64,000 nt of DNA from an uncultured Stenotrophomonas sp. (GTDB lineage Bacteria; Pseudomonadota; Gammaproteobacteria; Xanthomonadales; Xanthomonadaceae), in assembly GCA_900078405.1 (NCBI GenBank), contig FLTS01000001.1:620001-684000 (forward strand), written 5' to 3'. The notes under the pieces were generated by a model. The model had not been told where the DNA came from and did no database searches. It saw nothing but the letters and a program-made list of their open reading frames with translations. Positions 30,080 through 37,426 of the stretch are shown here, piece by piece (positions within the stretch are counted from its first letter, which is position 1; each line of letters starts with the position of its first letter). The translations under genes were made by a program, and so were the position numbers.

Positions 30080-30481
30080 TTACTGACCGGTGATCGCGGT
30101 CATCATCGAGCGCACCTTGGACTCGACGAAGCTCAGCGAGGCGCGGTATTCCAGCGCGGCGCGGCCGTAGGCGGCGCGTTCGGCGTCGGGATCGACGGTG
30201 TTGCCGTCCAGGCTCGGCTGCACGCTTTCGCGCAGCACCTGGAACGGGTTGAGGCCGTCGATGCTGCCGGTCCGATAGTGCTGTTCCGCGGTGGAGGCCA
30301 GCAGGCCGTTGCCGCCGCTGCCGGCGGCATCGCGCAGGGCGGCGTCGAAATCCAGGTCGCGGGCTTTGTAGCCGGGCGTGTCGGCGTTGGCCAGGTTGCC
30401 GGCGATCAGCTTCATGCGCTGCTCGCGCAACGGCATGGCCTGGGCGTGGACCCCGAGATAATCGGAAATCAGGTTGGACAC
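30080..30481 (-). CDS. flgB: Flagellar proximal rod protein FlgB
   Basis: Rod subunit, 133 residues. The start is GTG at 30481 (read MSNLISDYLGVHAQAMPLRE), with GGGAG eight bases upstream; the longer frame upstream runs through the sigma54 site and a repeat, so it is not used. QRMKLIAGNLANADTPGYKA and LDFDAALRDA near the N-terminus and AALEYRASLSFVESKVRSMM at the end are typical. First gene of flgBCDEF. Confidence 0.95.
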   Translation of the reverse strand: MSNLISDYLGVHAQAMPLREQRMKLIAGNLANADTPGYKARDLDFDAALRDAAGSGGNGLLASTAEQHYRTGSIDGLNPFQVLRESVQPSLDGNTVDPDAERAAYGRAALEYRASLSFVESKVRSMMTAITGQ

Positions 30482-30514
30482 GGCGGTCTCCCGCGGAATG
30501 TTGCCCGGGGAGGT

Positions 30515-30529
30515 GCAAGCGGTGTGCCA
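30515..30529 (-). promoter_or_regulatory. Sigma54 promoter for flgB operon
   Basis: Minus strand TGGCAC, five bases, TTGC: a perfect -24/-12 element. Predicted start about 20 bases before the flgB GTG. Implies control by RpoN with an activator such as FleQ, as in other xanthomonads and pseudomonads. Confidence 0.85.
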
Positions 30530-30660
30530 GAACGGCAGGGGCGAGGGGGAGGGAACGTGGAACGAGAGACCACAAAAGCAGTCTCTTGCAGCATTGAGAT
30601 GCGGTGCGAGCTTTGGTGAGGGACGGGTTTTACCTACGGATGGCAGGCCTGCCCGGCCGC

Positions 30661-30709
30661 TCCGCTTTCTCTCGTTCCTCGTTCCTCTCCACTCGTTCCT
30701 TGCTTCAAG
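30661..30709. repeat. GAGGAGTGAG-family repeat copy, flgB-cheV gap
   Basis: Minus-strand reading GCAAGGAACGAGTGGAGAGG followed by AACGAGGAACGAGAGAAAGC matches the arms at 26317 and 31707 with AC for GT changes. A degenerate inverted partner (GGGAACGTGGAACGAGAG) lies at about 30549-30567. The 235-base gap otherwise holds only the flgB promoter. Confidence 0.6.
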
Positions 30710-30716
30710 CCGTGCT

Positions 30717-31661
30717 TCAAGCCGCCTCGGCCACTTGGCGCAGGCGGTGCAGCACGAAGTCGGCCAGCTCGTGCGGGCTGTACTTGGCGACGAAGGCGTT
30801 GGCACCCACGCGCTCGACCATCGCGTTGTTGAATACCCCCGACAGCGAGGTGTGCAGCAGCACGTACAGCCCGGCCAGCCCGGGGTGGCGGCGGATTTCC
30901 GTCGTCAGCGTGTAGCCGTCCATCGCCGGCATCTCGATGTCGGAGATCACCATCGCGTAGCGCTCGGCCGGGTTCTCGCCGGCCGCGTGGATCTGCAGCA
31001 GGTGGTCCAGCGCCTGCTTGCCGTCGGAGAGCAGGGTGGCGGTGACGCCGAGCTGGTCGAGCACACTGCGGATCTGCTGGCGCGCCACCCGCGAGTCGTC
31101 CACCACCAGCACCTGCAGCGGCGGCGCGTCGGCCGGCAGTGCCATCGACGGATCCAGCACCGCGTCCTTGCTGACCTGGGCGATGTCGGCCAGCACGCTC
31201 TCCACGTCGATCACCTGGATCAGCTCGCCCTGGAAGCGGGTGACCGCGGTCAGGTAGCTGGATTCGGCGCCCAGCTCCGGCGGCGGCTGGATGTCCTCCA
31301 CCGCGATGTTGACGATGCGTTCCACGCCGCTGACCAGGAAGCCCTGCACCGAGCGGTTGAACTCGGTGACCACCAGATAGCCCGGCGCGGTGTCGGCCTC
31401 CGGCTCGCGTTCCGGATGACCGATGGCCAGGCCCAGGTCCAGCACCGGCACCGAGCGCCCGCGCACGTCGGCCACCCCGGCAAATTGCACCGGCAGGCCG
31501 GGTACGAGGAACAGCGGCGGTCGCCGCAGCACTTCCTGCACCTTGAAGACATTGACGCCAAAAAGCTGACGCCCGCCCAGGCGGAACAGCAGCAGGGCCA
31601 GTCGGTTGTGGCCGGCCAGCCGGGTGCGCTGGTCGATGCGGTTGAGCAGGTCATGTGACAT
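30717..31661 (-). CDS. cheV: Chemotaxis coupling protein CheV
   Basis: Cytoplasmic chemotaxis adaptor: an N-terminal CheW-like domain (about 10-165: LALLLFRLGGRQLFGVNVFK, VQEVLRRPPL, GVADVRGRSVPVLDLGLAI) that links receptors to CheA, and a C-terminal receiver (about 180-305: VLVVDDSRVARQQIRSVL, MVISDIEMPAMDGYTLT with the phospho-acceptor aspartate) for adaptation. 314 residues from ATG 31661. No ribosome-binding site precedes it and a sigma28-like -10 box ends eight bases upstream, so the mRNA may be almost leaderless. It lies upstream of flgB on the same strand and is divergent from flgA. Confidence 0.95.
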   Translation of the reverse strand: MSHDLLNRIDQRTRLAGHNRLALLLFRLGGRQLFGVNVFKVQEVLRRPPLFLVPGLPVQFAGVADVRGRSVPVLDLGLAIGHPEREPEADTAPGYLVVTEFNRSVQGFLVSGVERIVNIAVEDIQPPPELGAESSYLTAVTRFQGELIQVIDVESVLADIAQVSKDAVLDPSMALPADAPPLQVLVVDDSRVARQQIRSVLDQLGVTATLLSDGKQALDHLLQIHAAGENPAERYAMVISDIEMPAMDGYTLTTEIRRHPGLAGLYVLLHTSLSGVFNNAMVERVGANAFVAKYSPHELADFVLHRLRQVAEAA

Positions 31662-31668
31662 GCAGCCG

Positions 31669-31696
31669 GTATCGGCAGGGCGAGGCCGGGACTTGA
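31669..31696 (-). promoter_or_regulatory. Candidate sigma28 promoter for cheV
   Basis: Minus strand TCAAG, 15 bases, GCCGATAC. The -10 matches seven of eight of the FliA consensus GCCGATAA; the spacing is one base longer than the TAAA-N15 form. The start would fall within a few bases of the cheV ATG. Confidence 0.6.
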
Positions 31697-31706
31697 GGGG
31701 TTGGGG

Positions 31707-31805
31707 GCGAGGAGTGAGTAAAGAGGAGTGAGGAGTGAGAGAAAGCGGGTTCTGCCTCGGCTGTTGCCTTTTCTCACTCCTCACTCCTCTTTACTCACTC
31801 CTCGC
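31707..31805. repeat. 34-bp perfect inverted repeat, cheV-flgA gap
   Basis: Arms 31707-31740 and 31772-31805 are exact reverse complements over 34 bases, each built of GAGGAGTGAG-type units, around a 31-base centre. The whole 99-base palindrome sits between the divergent cheV and flgA promoters. It is the most intact of three related copies in the flagellar cluster. Confidence 0.9.
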
Positions 31806-31811
31806 TCCCCC

Positions 31812-31826
31812 CGGCACAGCCCTTGC
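31812..31826 (+). promoter_or_regulatory. Sigma54 promoter for flgA
   Basis: CGGCAC, five bases, TTGC (followed by A): -24/-12 element with the GG and GC dinucleotides at correct spacing. Predicted start about 27 bases before the flgA ATG. Confidence 0.75.
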
Positions 31827-31864
31827 ATCACCCCCGCCGACTTCGTTCACCCGTGGAGCCGCCC

Positions 31865-32509
31865 ATGCGCCCGTTCGTCCTGCTGTGCCTGCTGTTGGCA
31901 GCGCCCGCCTGGGCCGGCCAGTTCCAGAGCCTGGCCTCGATCCGCGCAGCCGCCCTGTCCACCCTGGACCCGTCCATCGAAGGCGAGGCCACGGTGGATG
32001 CCAGCCTGCGGCTGGCGGCCTGCCCGGTATCGCTGCAGGCGCGCGCCACCGGCAACCGCGTCGTCGAGGTTGCCTGCCCGCAGCCCGGCGGCTGGAAGCT
32101 GTTCGTGCCGGTGGAGATCCGCAACGAGCAGGACGTGGTGATGCTGGCGCGCGGCGTGGCCGCTGGAGAAATCCTCGGCCCGGCCGATATCACCAGTGTC
32201 CGCCGCGATATCGCGCGCATTGCCGGCGCGGTGCTGTCCGACCCGCGGCAGGTGATCGGCCGCGCAGCCCGGCGCGCGCTGGGGGCCGGCACCCTGCTGG
32301 GGGCCAACGACCTGGTCGCCCCGCGCCTCATCCGCCGCGGTGACAGCGTGGCGCTGGTGTCCCGGCGCGGTGGCGTGGAGGTGCGCATGGCCGGCAAGGC
32401 CTTGGGCGATGCCGGCGAGGACGAGCGGATCTCGGTGGAGAACCTGTCCTCGCGGCGGGTGGTGCAGGGCATCGTCGCCGCCGGCGGCGATGTGCTGGTC
32501 TCGCGCTGA
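31865..32509 (+). CDS. flgA: P-ring assembly chaperone FlgA
   Basis: Periplasmic chaperone that helps FlgI polymerise into the P ring. 214 residues from ATG 31865 with GGAG upstream. Signal peptide MRPFVLLCLLLAAPAWA (cleavage near 17), then DASLRLAACPVSLQARA and the C-terminal SAF-type region GAGTLLGANDLVAPRLIRRG and ENLSSRRVVQGIVAAGGDV. Divergent from cheV, followed by flgM. Confidence 0.94.
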   Translation: MRPFVLLCLLLAAPAWAGQFQSLASIRAAALSTLDPSIEGEATVDASLRLAACPVSLQARATGNRVVEVACPQPGGWKLFVPVEIRNEQDVVMLARGVAAGEILGPADITSVRRDIARIAGAVLSDPRQVIGRAARRALGAGTLLGANDLVAPRLIRRGDSVALVSRRGGVEVRMAGKALGDAGEDERISVENLSSRRVVQGIVAAGGDVLVSR

Positions 32510-32524
32510 TCATGCAAAAGGTGC

Positions 32525-32551
32525 TAAAGGTTTCCCGAAAGCAGCCGCTAC
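32525..32551 (+). promoter_or_regulatory. Sigma28 promoter for flgM
   Basis: TAAA, exactly 15 bases, GCCGCTAC: exact -35 core, exact FliA spacing and six of eight matches in the -10 (GCCGATAA). Predicted start about 25 bases before flgM. Control of flgM by its own target sigma factor is the usual feedback design. Confidence 0.8.
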
Positions 32552-32582
32552 TCTTGTCGTACCGAAACAGGACTCCCATCAC

Positions 32583-32885
32583 ATGAGCCAGAAAATCGAC
32601 GGTGGCATCACGGCTGGCGCCCCTGTGCGCCAGGTCGCCACGCCGACCCGGACCGCAGCGGTCGGTGACGGCGCCGCCCGGCCGGTGGAAGCGGCCGACA
32701 GCCTGCGCCTGACCGGCGAGGCCACCAGCCTGCAGGCCCTGCAGCGCGAGCTTTCCACCGCCCCGGCGGTCGACAGCGCCCGCGTGCAGGCGGTCCGCGA
32801 GGCGCTGGAAAACGGCAGCTACCGGATCAACCCGGACGCCATCGCCCAGCGCATGCTGGACCTGGACCAGCAACTGAAGGCATGA
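32583..32885 (+). CDS. flgM: Anti-sigma28 factor FlgM
   Basis: Small, partly disordered protein that binds FliA (sigma28) until the hook is complete and it is exported. 100 residues: a short N-terminal MSQKIDGGITAG, a low-complexity middle, and the FliA-binding C-terminal segment AVREALENGSYRINPDAIAQ with RMLDLDQQL. ATG 32583. It overlaps flgN by four bases (ATGA). Confidence 0.93.
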   Translation: MSQKIDGGITAGAPVRQVATPTRTAAVGDGAARPVEAADSLRLTGEATSLQALQRELSTAPAVDSARVQAVREALENGSYRINPDAIAQRMLDLDQQLKA

Positions 32886-33220
32886 CCGCGGCCATGACCG
32901 ATCCGCTGCAGCAATTGAGCGATGCGCTTGATGGCGAGCGTCAGGCGCTGATCGATCACGACATCCCCGCGTTGATCGCGGCCACCGGGCGCAAGCTCGA
33001 AGCGCTGCGGGTGCTGGAAGCGCAGCCGCCGCTGGAACAGGCCGAGCGCCTGCGCGAGCTGGCCGAGCGCAACCGTGCCAATGGCGTGCTGCTGTCGCGC
33101 CGCCGCCGCGAAGTCAGCTGGACTCTGCGCCAGCTCGGCCGCAGCGAGAATGCCTCGGCCTACGACGCCAAGGGCCAGTCGCACCTGCTGCATACGCGCC
33201 GCTCGCTCGCGGTCGCCTGA
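32882..33220 (+). CDS. flgN: Flagellar export chaperone FlgN
   Basis: Cytoplasmic chaperone of the hook-associated proteins FlgK and FlgL. 112 residues, largely helical (LQQLSDALDGERQALIDHDI, KLEALRVLEAQPPLEQAERL, coiled-coil ANGVLLSRRRREVSWTLRQL), ending in HLLHTRRSLAVA with the common FlgN tail. Starts inside the flgM stop codon, so the two are translationally coupled. A GC hairpin follows. Confidence 0.9.
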   Translation: MTAAMTDPLQQLSDALDGERQALIDHDIPALIAATGRKLEALRVLEAQPPLEQAERLRELAERNRANGVLLSRRRREVSWTLRQLGRSENASAYDAKGQSHLLHTRRSLAVA

Positions 33221-33229
33221 CGCCGGCCG

Positions 33230-33244
33230 CGCCCCGACGGGGCG
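33230..33244 (+). terminator. Hairpin after flgN
   Basis: CGCCCC, loop GAC, GGGGCG: a 6-bp perfect stem without T-run, ten bases past the flgN stop. Confidence 0.35.
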
Positions 33245-33284
33245 GTGGTATGGTGGAGCGCCGTTCCCCGACCGCACGACCACC

Positions 33285-34505
33285 GTGGCTGATTCCGACC
33301 CCGCTTCGTTCATTTCCTGCCCGCCCTCCAGCGTCCTGCGCGGCATCGCCGACCGCATGAACGACGGCATGCTGATGTTCAACGAACGCGGCGAGGTGTC
33401 GATGGCCAACCGCGTCGTCCGTGAGCTTTTCGGCGTCGCCGACGGGGATGCCGCCGAACTGGGCCGCCGCGTCGAGGAACTGCTGCCCGCCAGCGCGTTG
33501 CCGCAGGCGGCCGAAAGCGGTTGCTGGAGCGGCAGCCTGCCGCTGGACGAGCGGGTGATGATCGTCCAGATCTACCACCACGGCGAGGGCGACGAGCAGG
33601 CATGGCTGGCGTTGTTCCGCCACCTCGACGGCCGCGCGGATTACGAGCAGGAACTGCAGCGCCGCCATGTCGAGCTGCGTCAGGCCTACCAGCGCCTCAA
33701 CGGCGCGCAGGAAAAGCTGCTGCAGTCGGAGAAGATGGCCTCCATCGGCCAGCTCGCCGCCGGCGTGGCGCACGAGATCAACAATCCGATCGGCTACGTG
33801 CACTCCAACCTGGGCAGCCTGCAGGAATACCTGCGCAGCCTGTTCACCGTGATCGAGGCCTACGAGCGCGCGCTGCGGGCGCCGGACCCGAAGGCGATGA
33901 TCGCGGAGATAGACGACGTCCGCGACCGCCTGGACATCGACTTCATCAGCCGTGACCTGCCGCAGCTGATGGCCGAGTCGCGCGAGGGCATCGAGCGGGT
34001 GACCCGGATCGTGCGCGACCTGAAGGACTTCTCCTATTCCGGGCGCGAGGAGTCGTGGAAGCTGGCCAACCCGCACGCCGGGCTGGATTCGACCATCAAC
34101 ATTATCTGGAACGAGCTCAAGTACAAGGTCACGCTGGAGCGCCGCTACGGCGAGCTGCCGATGATCGAATGCCTGCCGTCCGAGCTGAACCAGGTCTACA
34201 TGAACATGCTGCTCAACGCCGGCCATGCCATCGCCGAGCGCGGCAGCATCACCGTCAGCACCGGCGTGGAAGGCGAGGAGGTGTGGATCGAGTTCCGCGA
34301 CGACGGCTCGGGCATTTCCCCGGAACTGCGCCAGCGCATCTTCGACCCGTTCTTCACCACCAAGCCGGTGGGCAGCGGCACCGGGCTGGGACTGTCCATT
34401 TCCTACGGCATCGTCAACAAGCACCACGGCCGCATCGAGCTGGAAAGCACGGTGGGCGAGGGCTCGTGCTTCCGCATCGTGCTGCCGGTGCGGCAGCCGC
34501 GGTAG
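33285..34505 (+). CDS. Soluble PAS-type sensor histidine kinase
   Basis: Cytoplasmic histidine kinase with no membrane segment. About 406 residues from a GTG at 33285 (MADSDPASFISCPPSSVL); ATG 33357 (MNDGMLMFNERGEV) is an alternative start. Residues 20-110 look like a PAS-like sensor (LMFNERGEVSMANRVVRELF), then a short coiled coil (YEQELQRRHVELRQAYQRLN), the phosphorylation site GQLAAGVAHEINNPIGYVHS with its histidine, an N box (NQVYMNMLLNAGHAI), and ATP-lid motifs FRDDGSGIS and FFTTKPVGSGTGLGLSISYG. Signal and partner are unknown: no response regulator lies on this strand next to it, though the minus-strand GGDEF-EAL-REC protein is the nearest receiver. Its stop codon lies in a GTAG palindrome. 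Confidence 0.85.
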   Translation: MADSDPASFISCPPSSVLRGIADRMNDGMLMFNERGEVSMANRVVRELFGVADGDAAELGRRVEELLPASALPQAAESGCWSGSLPLDERVMIVQIYHHGEGDEQAWLALFRHLDGRADYEQELQRRHVELRQAYQRLNGAQEKLLQSEKMASIGQLAAGVAHEINNPIGYVHSNLGSLQEYLRSLFTVIEAYERALRAPDPKAMIAEIDDVRDRLDIDFISRDLPQLMAESREGIERVTRIVRDLKDFSYSGREESWKLANPHAGLDSTINIIWNELKYKVTLERRYGELPMIECLPSELNQVYMNMLLNAGHAIAERGSITVSTGVEGEEVWIEFRDDGSGISPELRQRIFDPFFTTKPVGSGTGLGLSISYGIVNKHHGRIELESTVGEGSCFRIVLPVRQPR

Positions 34506-34565
34506 GTCGGGGTTGCGTCCGCGACGCTTCGTGCATGCCGCCGTCTGGGGCGTAGCCCCGACCTG
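34502..34565. repeat. GTAG palindrome overlapping a stop codon
   Basis: GGTCGGGGTTGCG at 34505-34517 pairs with CGTAGCCCCGACC at 34551-34563 (13 bp with two G-T pairs). The leading GTAG supplies the TAG stop of the kinase gene. It lies between two converging genes and may serve as their terminator. Confidence 0.65.
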
Positions 34566-34567
34566 CA

Positions 34568-36334
34568 TCAACGCGATGATGGCGGTTCGTGGCCGATGGG
34601 CTCGGCCGGCGTCATGCCGCCGCTGCCGCGGTGCTGCTCGTCGTGGGTACGGAACGCCTGGCGGATGTGTTCGCGCAGTTCGTCGTCGTTCCACGGCTTG
34701 GTCAGGAAGCGGTAGATCGCGCCGCGGTTGATCGCGTCGGTGACGGTGGTCAGGTCGGTGTAGCCGGACAGCACCAGGCGGATGGTGTCCGGGTACAGCA
34801 TCTTCACCCGGCCGAGGAACTCGGTGCCGCTCATGTCGCTCATGCGCTGGTCGGACAGGATCACCTGCACGTCGTTGATCGCCAGCAGCTCGAAGGCGTC
34901 GCGCACGTTGCCGGCGGCGAGGATGCGGTAGCCGTCGCGACGGAACAGCCGCACCAGCGAGCGCAGCACGTTCTCCTCGTCGTCGAGCAGCAGCAGGGTG
35001 CGGTCCGGATGGCTCTCGGCGAAGGCTTCCGGGCGCAGGTAGCGGCGGCGCAGGGTCAGGCCGGCGGCGTCGGCCGACATCGGTTCGCCGAACAGGTAGC
35101 CCTGGAATACGTCGCAGTCGTTGCGGCGCAGGAAGCCCAGCTGCGCCTGCGATTCGACGCCGTTGGCGATCACGCTCATGCCCAGCTGGTGGCCCATCGC
35201 GATGATCGCGCGGGCGATGGCGGCCTCGCGGTCGGCGGCCGGGGCGCTCTTGATGAAGGTGCGGTCGATCTTGAGCTTGTCCACCGGGTAGCGCACCAGT
35301 GCGCTGAGGCTGGAGTCGCCGGTGCCGAAGTTGTCCAGGCTCAGGCTGATGCCTTCGCCGCGCAGGTTGGCCAACGTGTCGTAGACGAAGTTGACGTTGT
35401 TGGTCAGCGCGCTTTCGTTGATCTCCAGCGTCAGCATCTGCGCCGGCACGCCGGTGGACTGCAGCAGCCCCAGCACCTCGGCGAAGAAGCCCGGGCGCAG
35501 CAGTTGCAGGGTCGAGACGTTGACGGCGACGTTGAGGTCGTCGAAGCCCTGGTCGCGCCAGATGCGGGCCTGGCGCAGGGTCATTTCCAGTACCCAGGTG
35601 CCGATCTGGACGATGATGCCCAGCCGCTCGGCGGTGCGCATGAAGCGCTCGGGCACCAGCATGCCCAGCGTCGGCGACTGCCAGCGCAGCAGCGCCTCCA
35701 TGCCGACCACGTGGCCGTCGCGGGCGCTGACCAGCGGCTGGTAGCGCAGGCGCAGCTCGCCGTTGTCGATGGCGTCCACCAGTTGCCGGGCGATGATGCT
35801 CTCGCTGTGCGCGCTCAGCGGCCGGTGCAGCATGTGCACCTGCACGATGTTGCCGCCCTCGCGGGCGGCCTGGTGCAGGGCATCCTCGGCCAGGTCGAGC
35901 AGCCGGCTGGGATCGGTGGTGTGCTCCGGGCACAGCGCCACGCCGATCTTGGCGGTCAGGAACAGGGTGTAGGGCAGCACCGACAGCGGCAGTTCCATCT
36001 GCTGGCGCAACTGCTCGGCCATGTCCTCGGGCAGCGGCACGCCGGCCGCGCGGGGGATGGCCAGCACGAATTCGTCACTGCCGTGGCGCCACAACCGGCC
36101 GTGTTCGGGCAGTTGTTCGCGCAGGCGCTGGGCAACCAGTACCAGCGCCTGGTCGCCGACTTCGGCATTCATGTTCTCGTTGACCGAGGCGAAGTGGTCG
36201 ATGTCCAGGTGCAGCAGCATCAGCGGGGTGCCGCCCCGGGCGGCCTCGGCGACCAGCGCGGCCAGTTCGGGGTTGCCGGCGCCGAGGCGGGTGACCGTTG
36301 CCTGCGTCGCTGGCGCCGGGGAAGCGTTCCACAT
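34568..36334 (-). CDS. GGDEF-EAL-REC signalling protein, degenerate GGDEF/EAL
   Basis: 588 residues, cytoplasmic. Domains in order: GGDEF (about 30-165, signature GSDEF at 85-89), EAL (about 172-430, EAL at 213-215), receiver (about 445-565, acidic pair at 451-452, phospho-acceptor aspartate about 495 in LSDQRMSD, LTKPW near the end). Several cyclic-di-GMP residues are altered: GGDEF is GSDEF, the DDFGTG loop is DNFGTG (334-339) and AEGVE is ANGVE (390-394). The EAL glutamate and the QGYLFG glutamine remain. It may be a binding or regulatory protein rather than an active enzyme. A receiver at the C-terminus is an uncommon order. It starts five bases after the NarX-type kinase gene, so the two are probably cognate partners. 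Confidence 0.88.
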   Translation of the reverse strand: MWNASPAPATQATVTRLGAGNPELAALVAEAARGGTPLMLLHLDIDHFASVNENMNAEVGDQALVLVAQRLREQLPEHGRLWRHGSDEFVLAIPRAAGVPLPEDMAEQLRQQMELPLSVLPYTLFLTAKIGVALCPEHTTDPSRLLDLAEDALHQAAREGGNIVQVHMLHRPLSAHSESIIARQLVDAIDNGELRLRYQPLVSARDGHVVGMEALLRWQSPTLGMLVPERFMRTAERLGIIVQIGTWVLEMTLRQARIWRDQGFDDLNVAVNVSTLQLLRPGFFAEVLGLLQSTGVPAQMLTLEINESALTNNVNFVYDTLANLRGEGISLSLDNFGTGDSSLSALVRYPVDKLKIDRTFIKSAPAADREAAIARAIIAMGHQLGMSVIANGVESQAQLGFLRRNDCDVFQGYLFGEPMSADAAGLTLRRRYLRPEAFAESHPDRTLLLLDDEENVLRSLVRLFRRDGYRILAAGNVRDAFELLAINDVQVILSDQRMSDMSGTEFLGRVKMLYPDTIRLVLSGYTDLTTVTDAINRGAIYRFLTKPWNDDELREHIRQAFRTHDEQHRGSGGMTPAEPIGHEPPSSR

Positions 36335-36338
36335 GGTT

Positions 36339-37355
36339 CTAGTGTCCTGCGCAGGCGCTGGCGGCCTGCGCTGCGCGATAGGGAAGGTGCAGCTCGATGC
36401 GGGTGCCTTCGCCCGGGCCGGTATGGATCTGCAGGTGGCCGCCAGCGCTCTGCGCGCGCTCGCGCATGACGATCAGGCCCAGCCCGCGCGGGCCGGCGGG
36501 GTCGAAACCTTCGCCGTCGTCGGTTACCTGCAGGTACAGGCGGCCATCGCCGGTATCGGCCAGGTACAGCCGCACCTGGCTGGCCAGCGCATGGCGCAGG
36601 GCATTGGTCAGGCTTTCCTGGGCGATGCGGAAACAGGCCTGTTCGATCTCGTTGTCCGGCCGCTGCGGCAGTTCGCCCACTTCCAGCAGCAGTTCCACAG
36701 GGGCGGCGCGGAACAGCTGCCCGGCCTGCCAGCGCAGCGCGGCCTCCAGCCCCAGTGCGTCAAGCTGCGGCGGGCGCAACAACATCGACAGGTTGCGCAG
36801 GCGGATGACGGTACTGTCCACCAGCTCCACGATCTGCCCGAGGTCGGCGTTGCGGCGCTGCATGTCTGCCTCGTCGATGGCGGCATGGGCGGCCAGCTTG
36901 ATCGCGGTGACGGCCTGGCCGATGTCGTCGTGCAGGTCGCGGGAAATGGCCCGGCGCTCGTCCTCCTGCACCGAGAACAGGCGCCCGGCCATCGCCTGCA
37001 GCTCGCGGTTGCCGGTTTCCAGCGCCGCCCGGCTGCATTCCAGCTCGGCCAGGTCGCGCGCCACCAGCCGTTCGAGCCGGCGCAGGCGCGGCAGCAGCAG
37101 GGCCAGGGCGAAGCCGGCGAACAGCGCCACCAAGGCGACGGAGGTCACACTCCAGAGGATGGTCGATCCGGCCACTTCCGGCCACAGCCGCGGCAGCAAC
37201 CCCCACAGCAGGATCAGCGCCCCGCCCAGGCCGACCACCGCCAGTGCCGCGCGCTGCAGGCGGGTCATCGCCGAATCCGTGGTGGGGGCAGGGTGGGCGC
37301 GGGACTGGCCGGTCTCCATTGGTGCGTGGTGTGCCGGGTTGGGAACCGGGGTCAT
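36339..37355 (-). CDS. NarX/DegS-type membrane histidine kinase
   Basis: 338-residue kinase of the HisKA_3 class. Two membrane helices (about 35-55 and 62-88) with almost no periplasmic loop, so the signal is probably sensed in the membrane or cytosol. A helical linker leads to the dimerisation/phosphorylation motif [20 protein letters not shown] (histidine in DLHDD), an N box [13 protein letters not shown], and G boxes [10 protein letters not shown] and [16 protein letters not shown]. Start 37355 or METGQ at 37319; the latter lies nearer the first helix. Kinases of this class usually pair with NarL-type regulators, but here the same-strand neighbour five bases downstream is the GGDEF-EAL-REC protein. 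Confidence 0.87.
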   Translation of the reverse strand: MTPVPNPAHHAPMETGQSRAHPAPTTDSAMTRLQRAALAVVGLGGALILLWGLLPRLWPEVAGSTILWSVTSVALVALFAGFALALLLPRLRRLERLVARDLAELECSRAALETGNRELQAMAGRLFSVQEDERRAISRDLHDDIGQAVTAIKLAAHAAIDEADMQRRNADLGQIVELVDSTVIRLRNLSMLLRPPQLDALGLEAALRWQAGQLFRAAPVELLLEVGELPQRPDNEIEQACFRIAQESLTNALRHALASQVRLYLADTGDGRLYLQVTDDGEGFDPAGPRGLGLIVMRERAQSAGGHLQIHTGPGEGTRIELHLPYRAAQAASACAGH

Positions 37356-37426
37356 CTTACCGGCAGCGGGGGCGATGACGCAGTCCTCAATTTCCGCCGC
37401 ATCGCGCCGTTAACGATGACGTACCC

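Noticed and set aside
34225..34731. Plus-strand frames across the end of the histidine kinase and into the next gap
   Set aside because: Out-of-frame shadow of the kinase; no domain or start signal.
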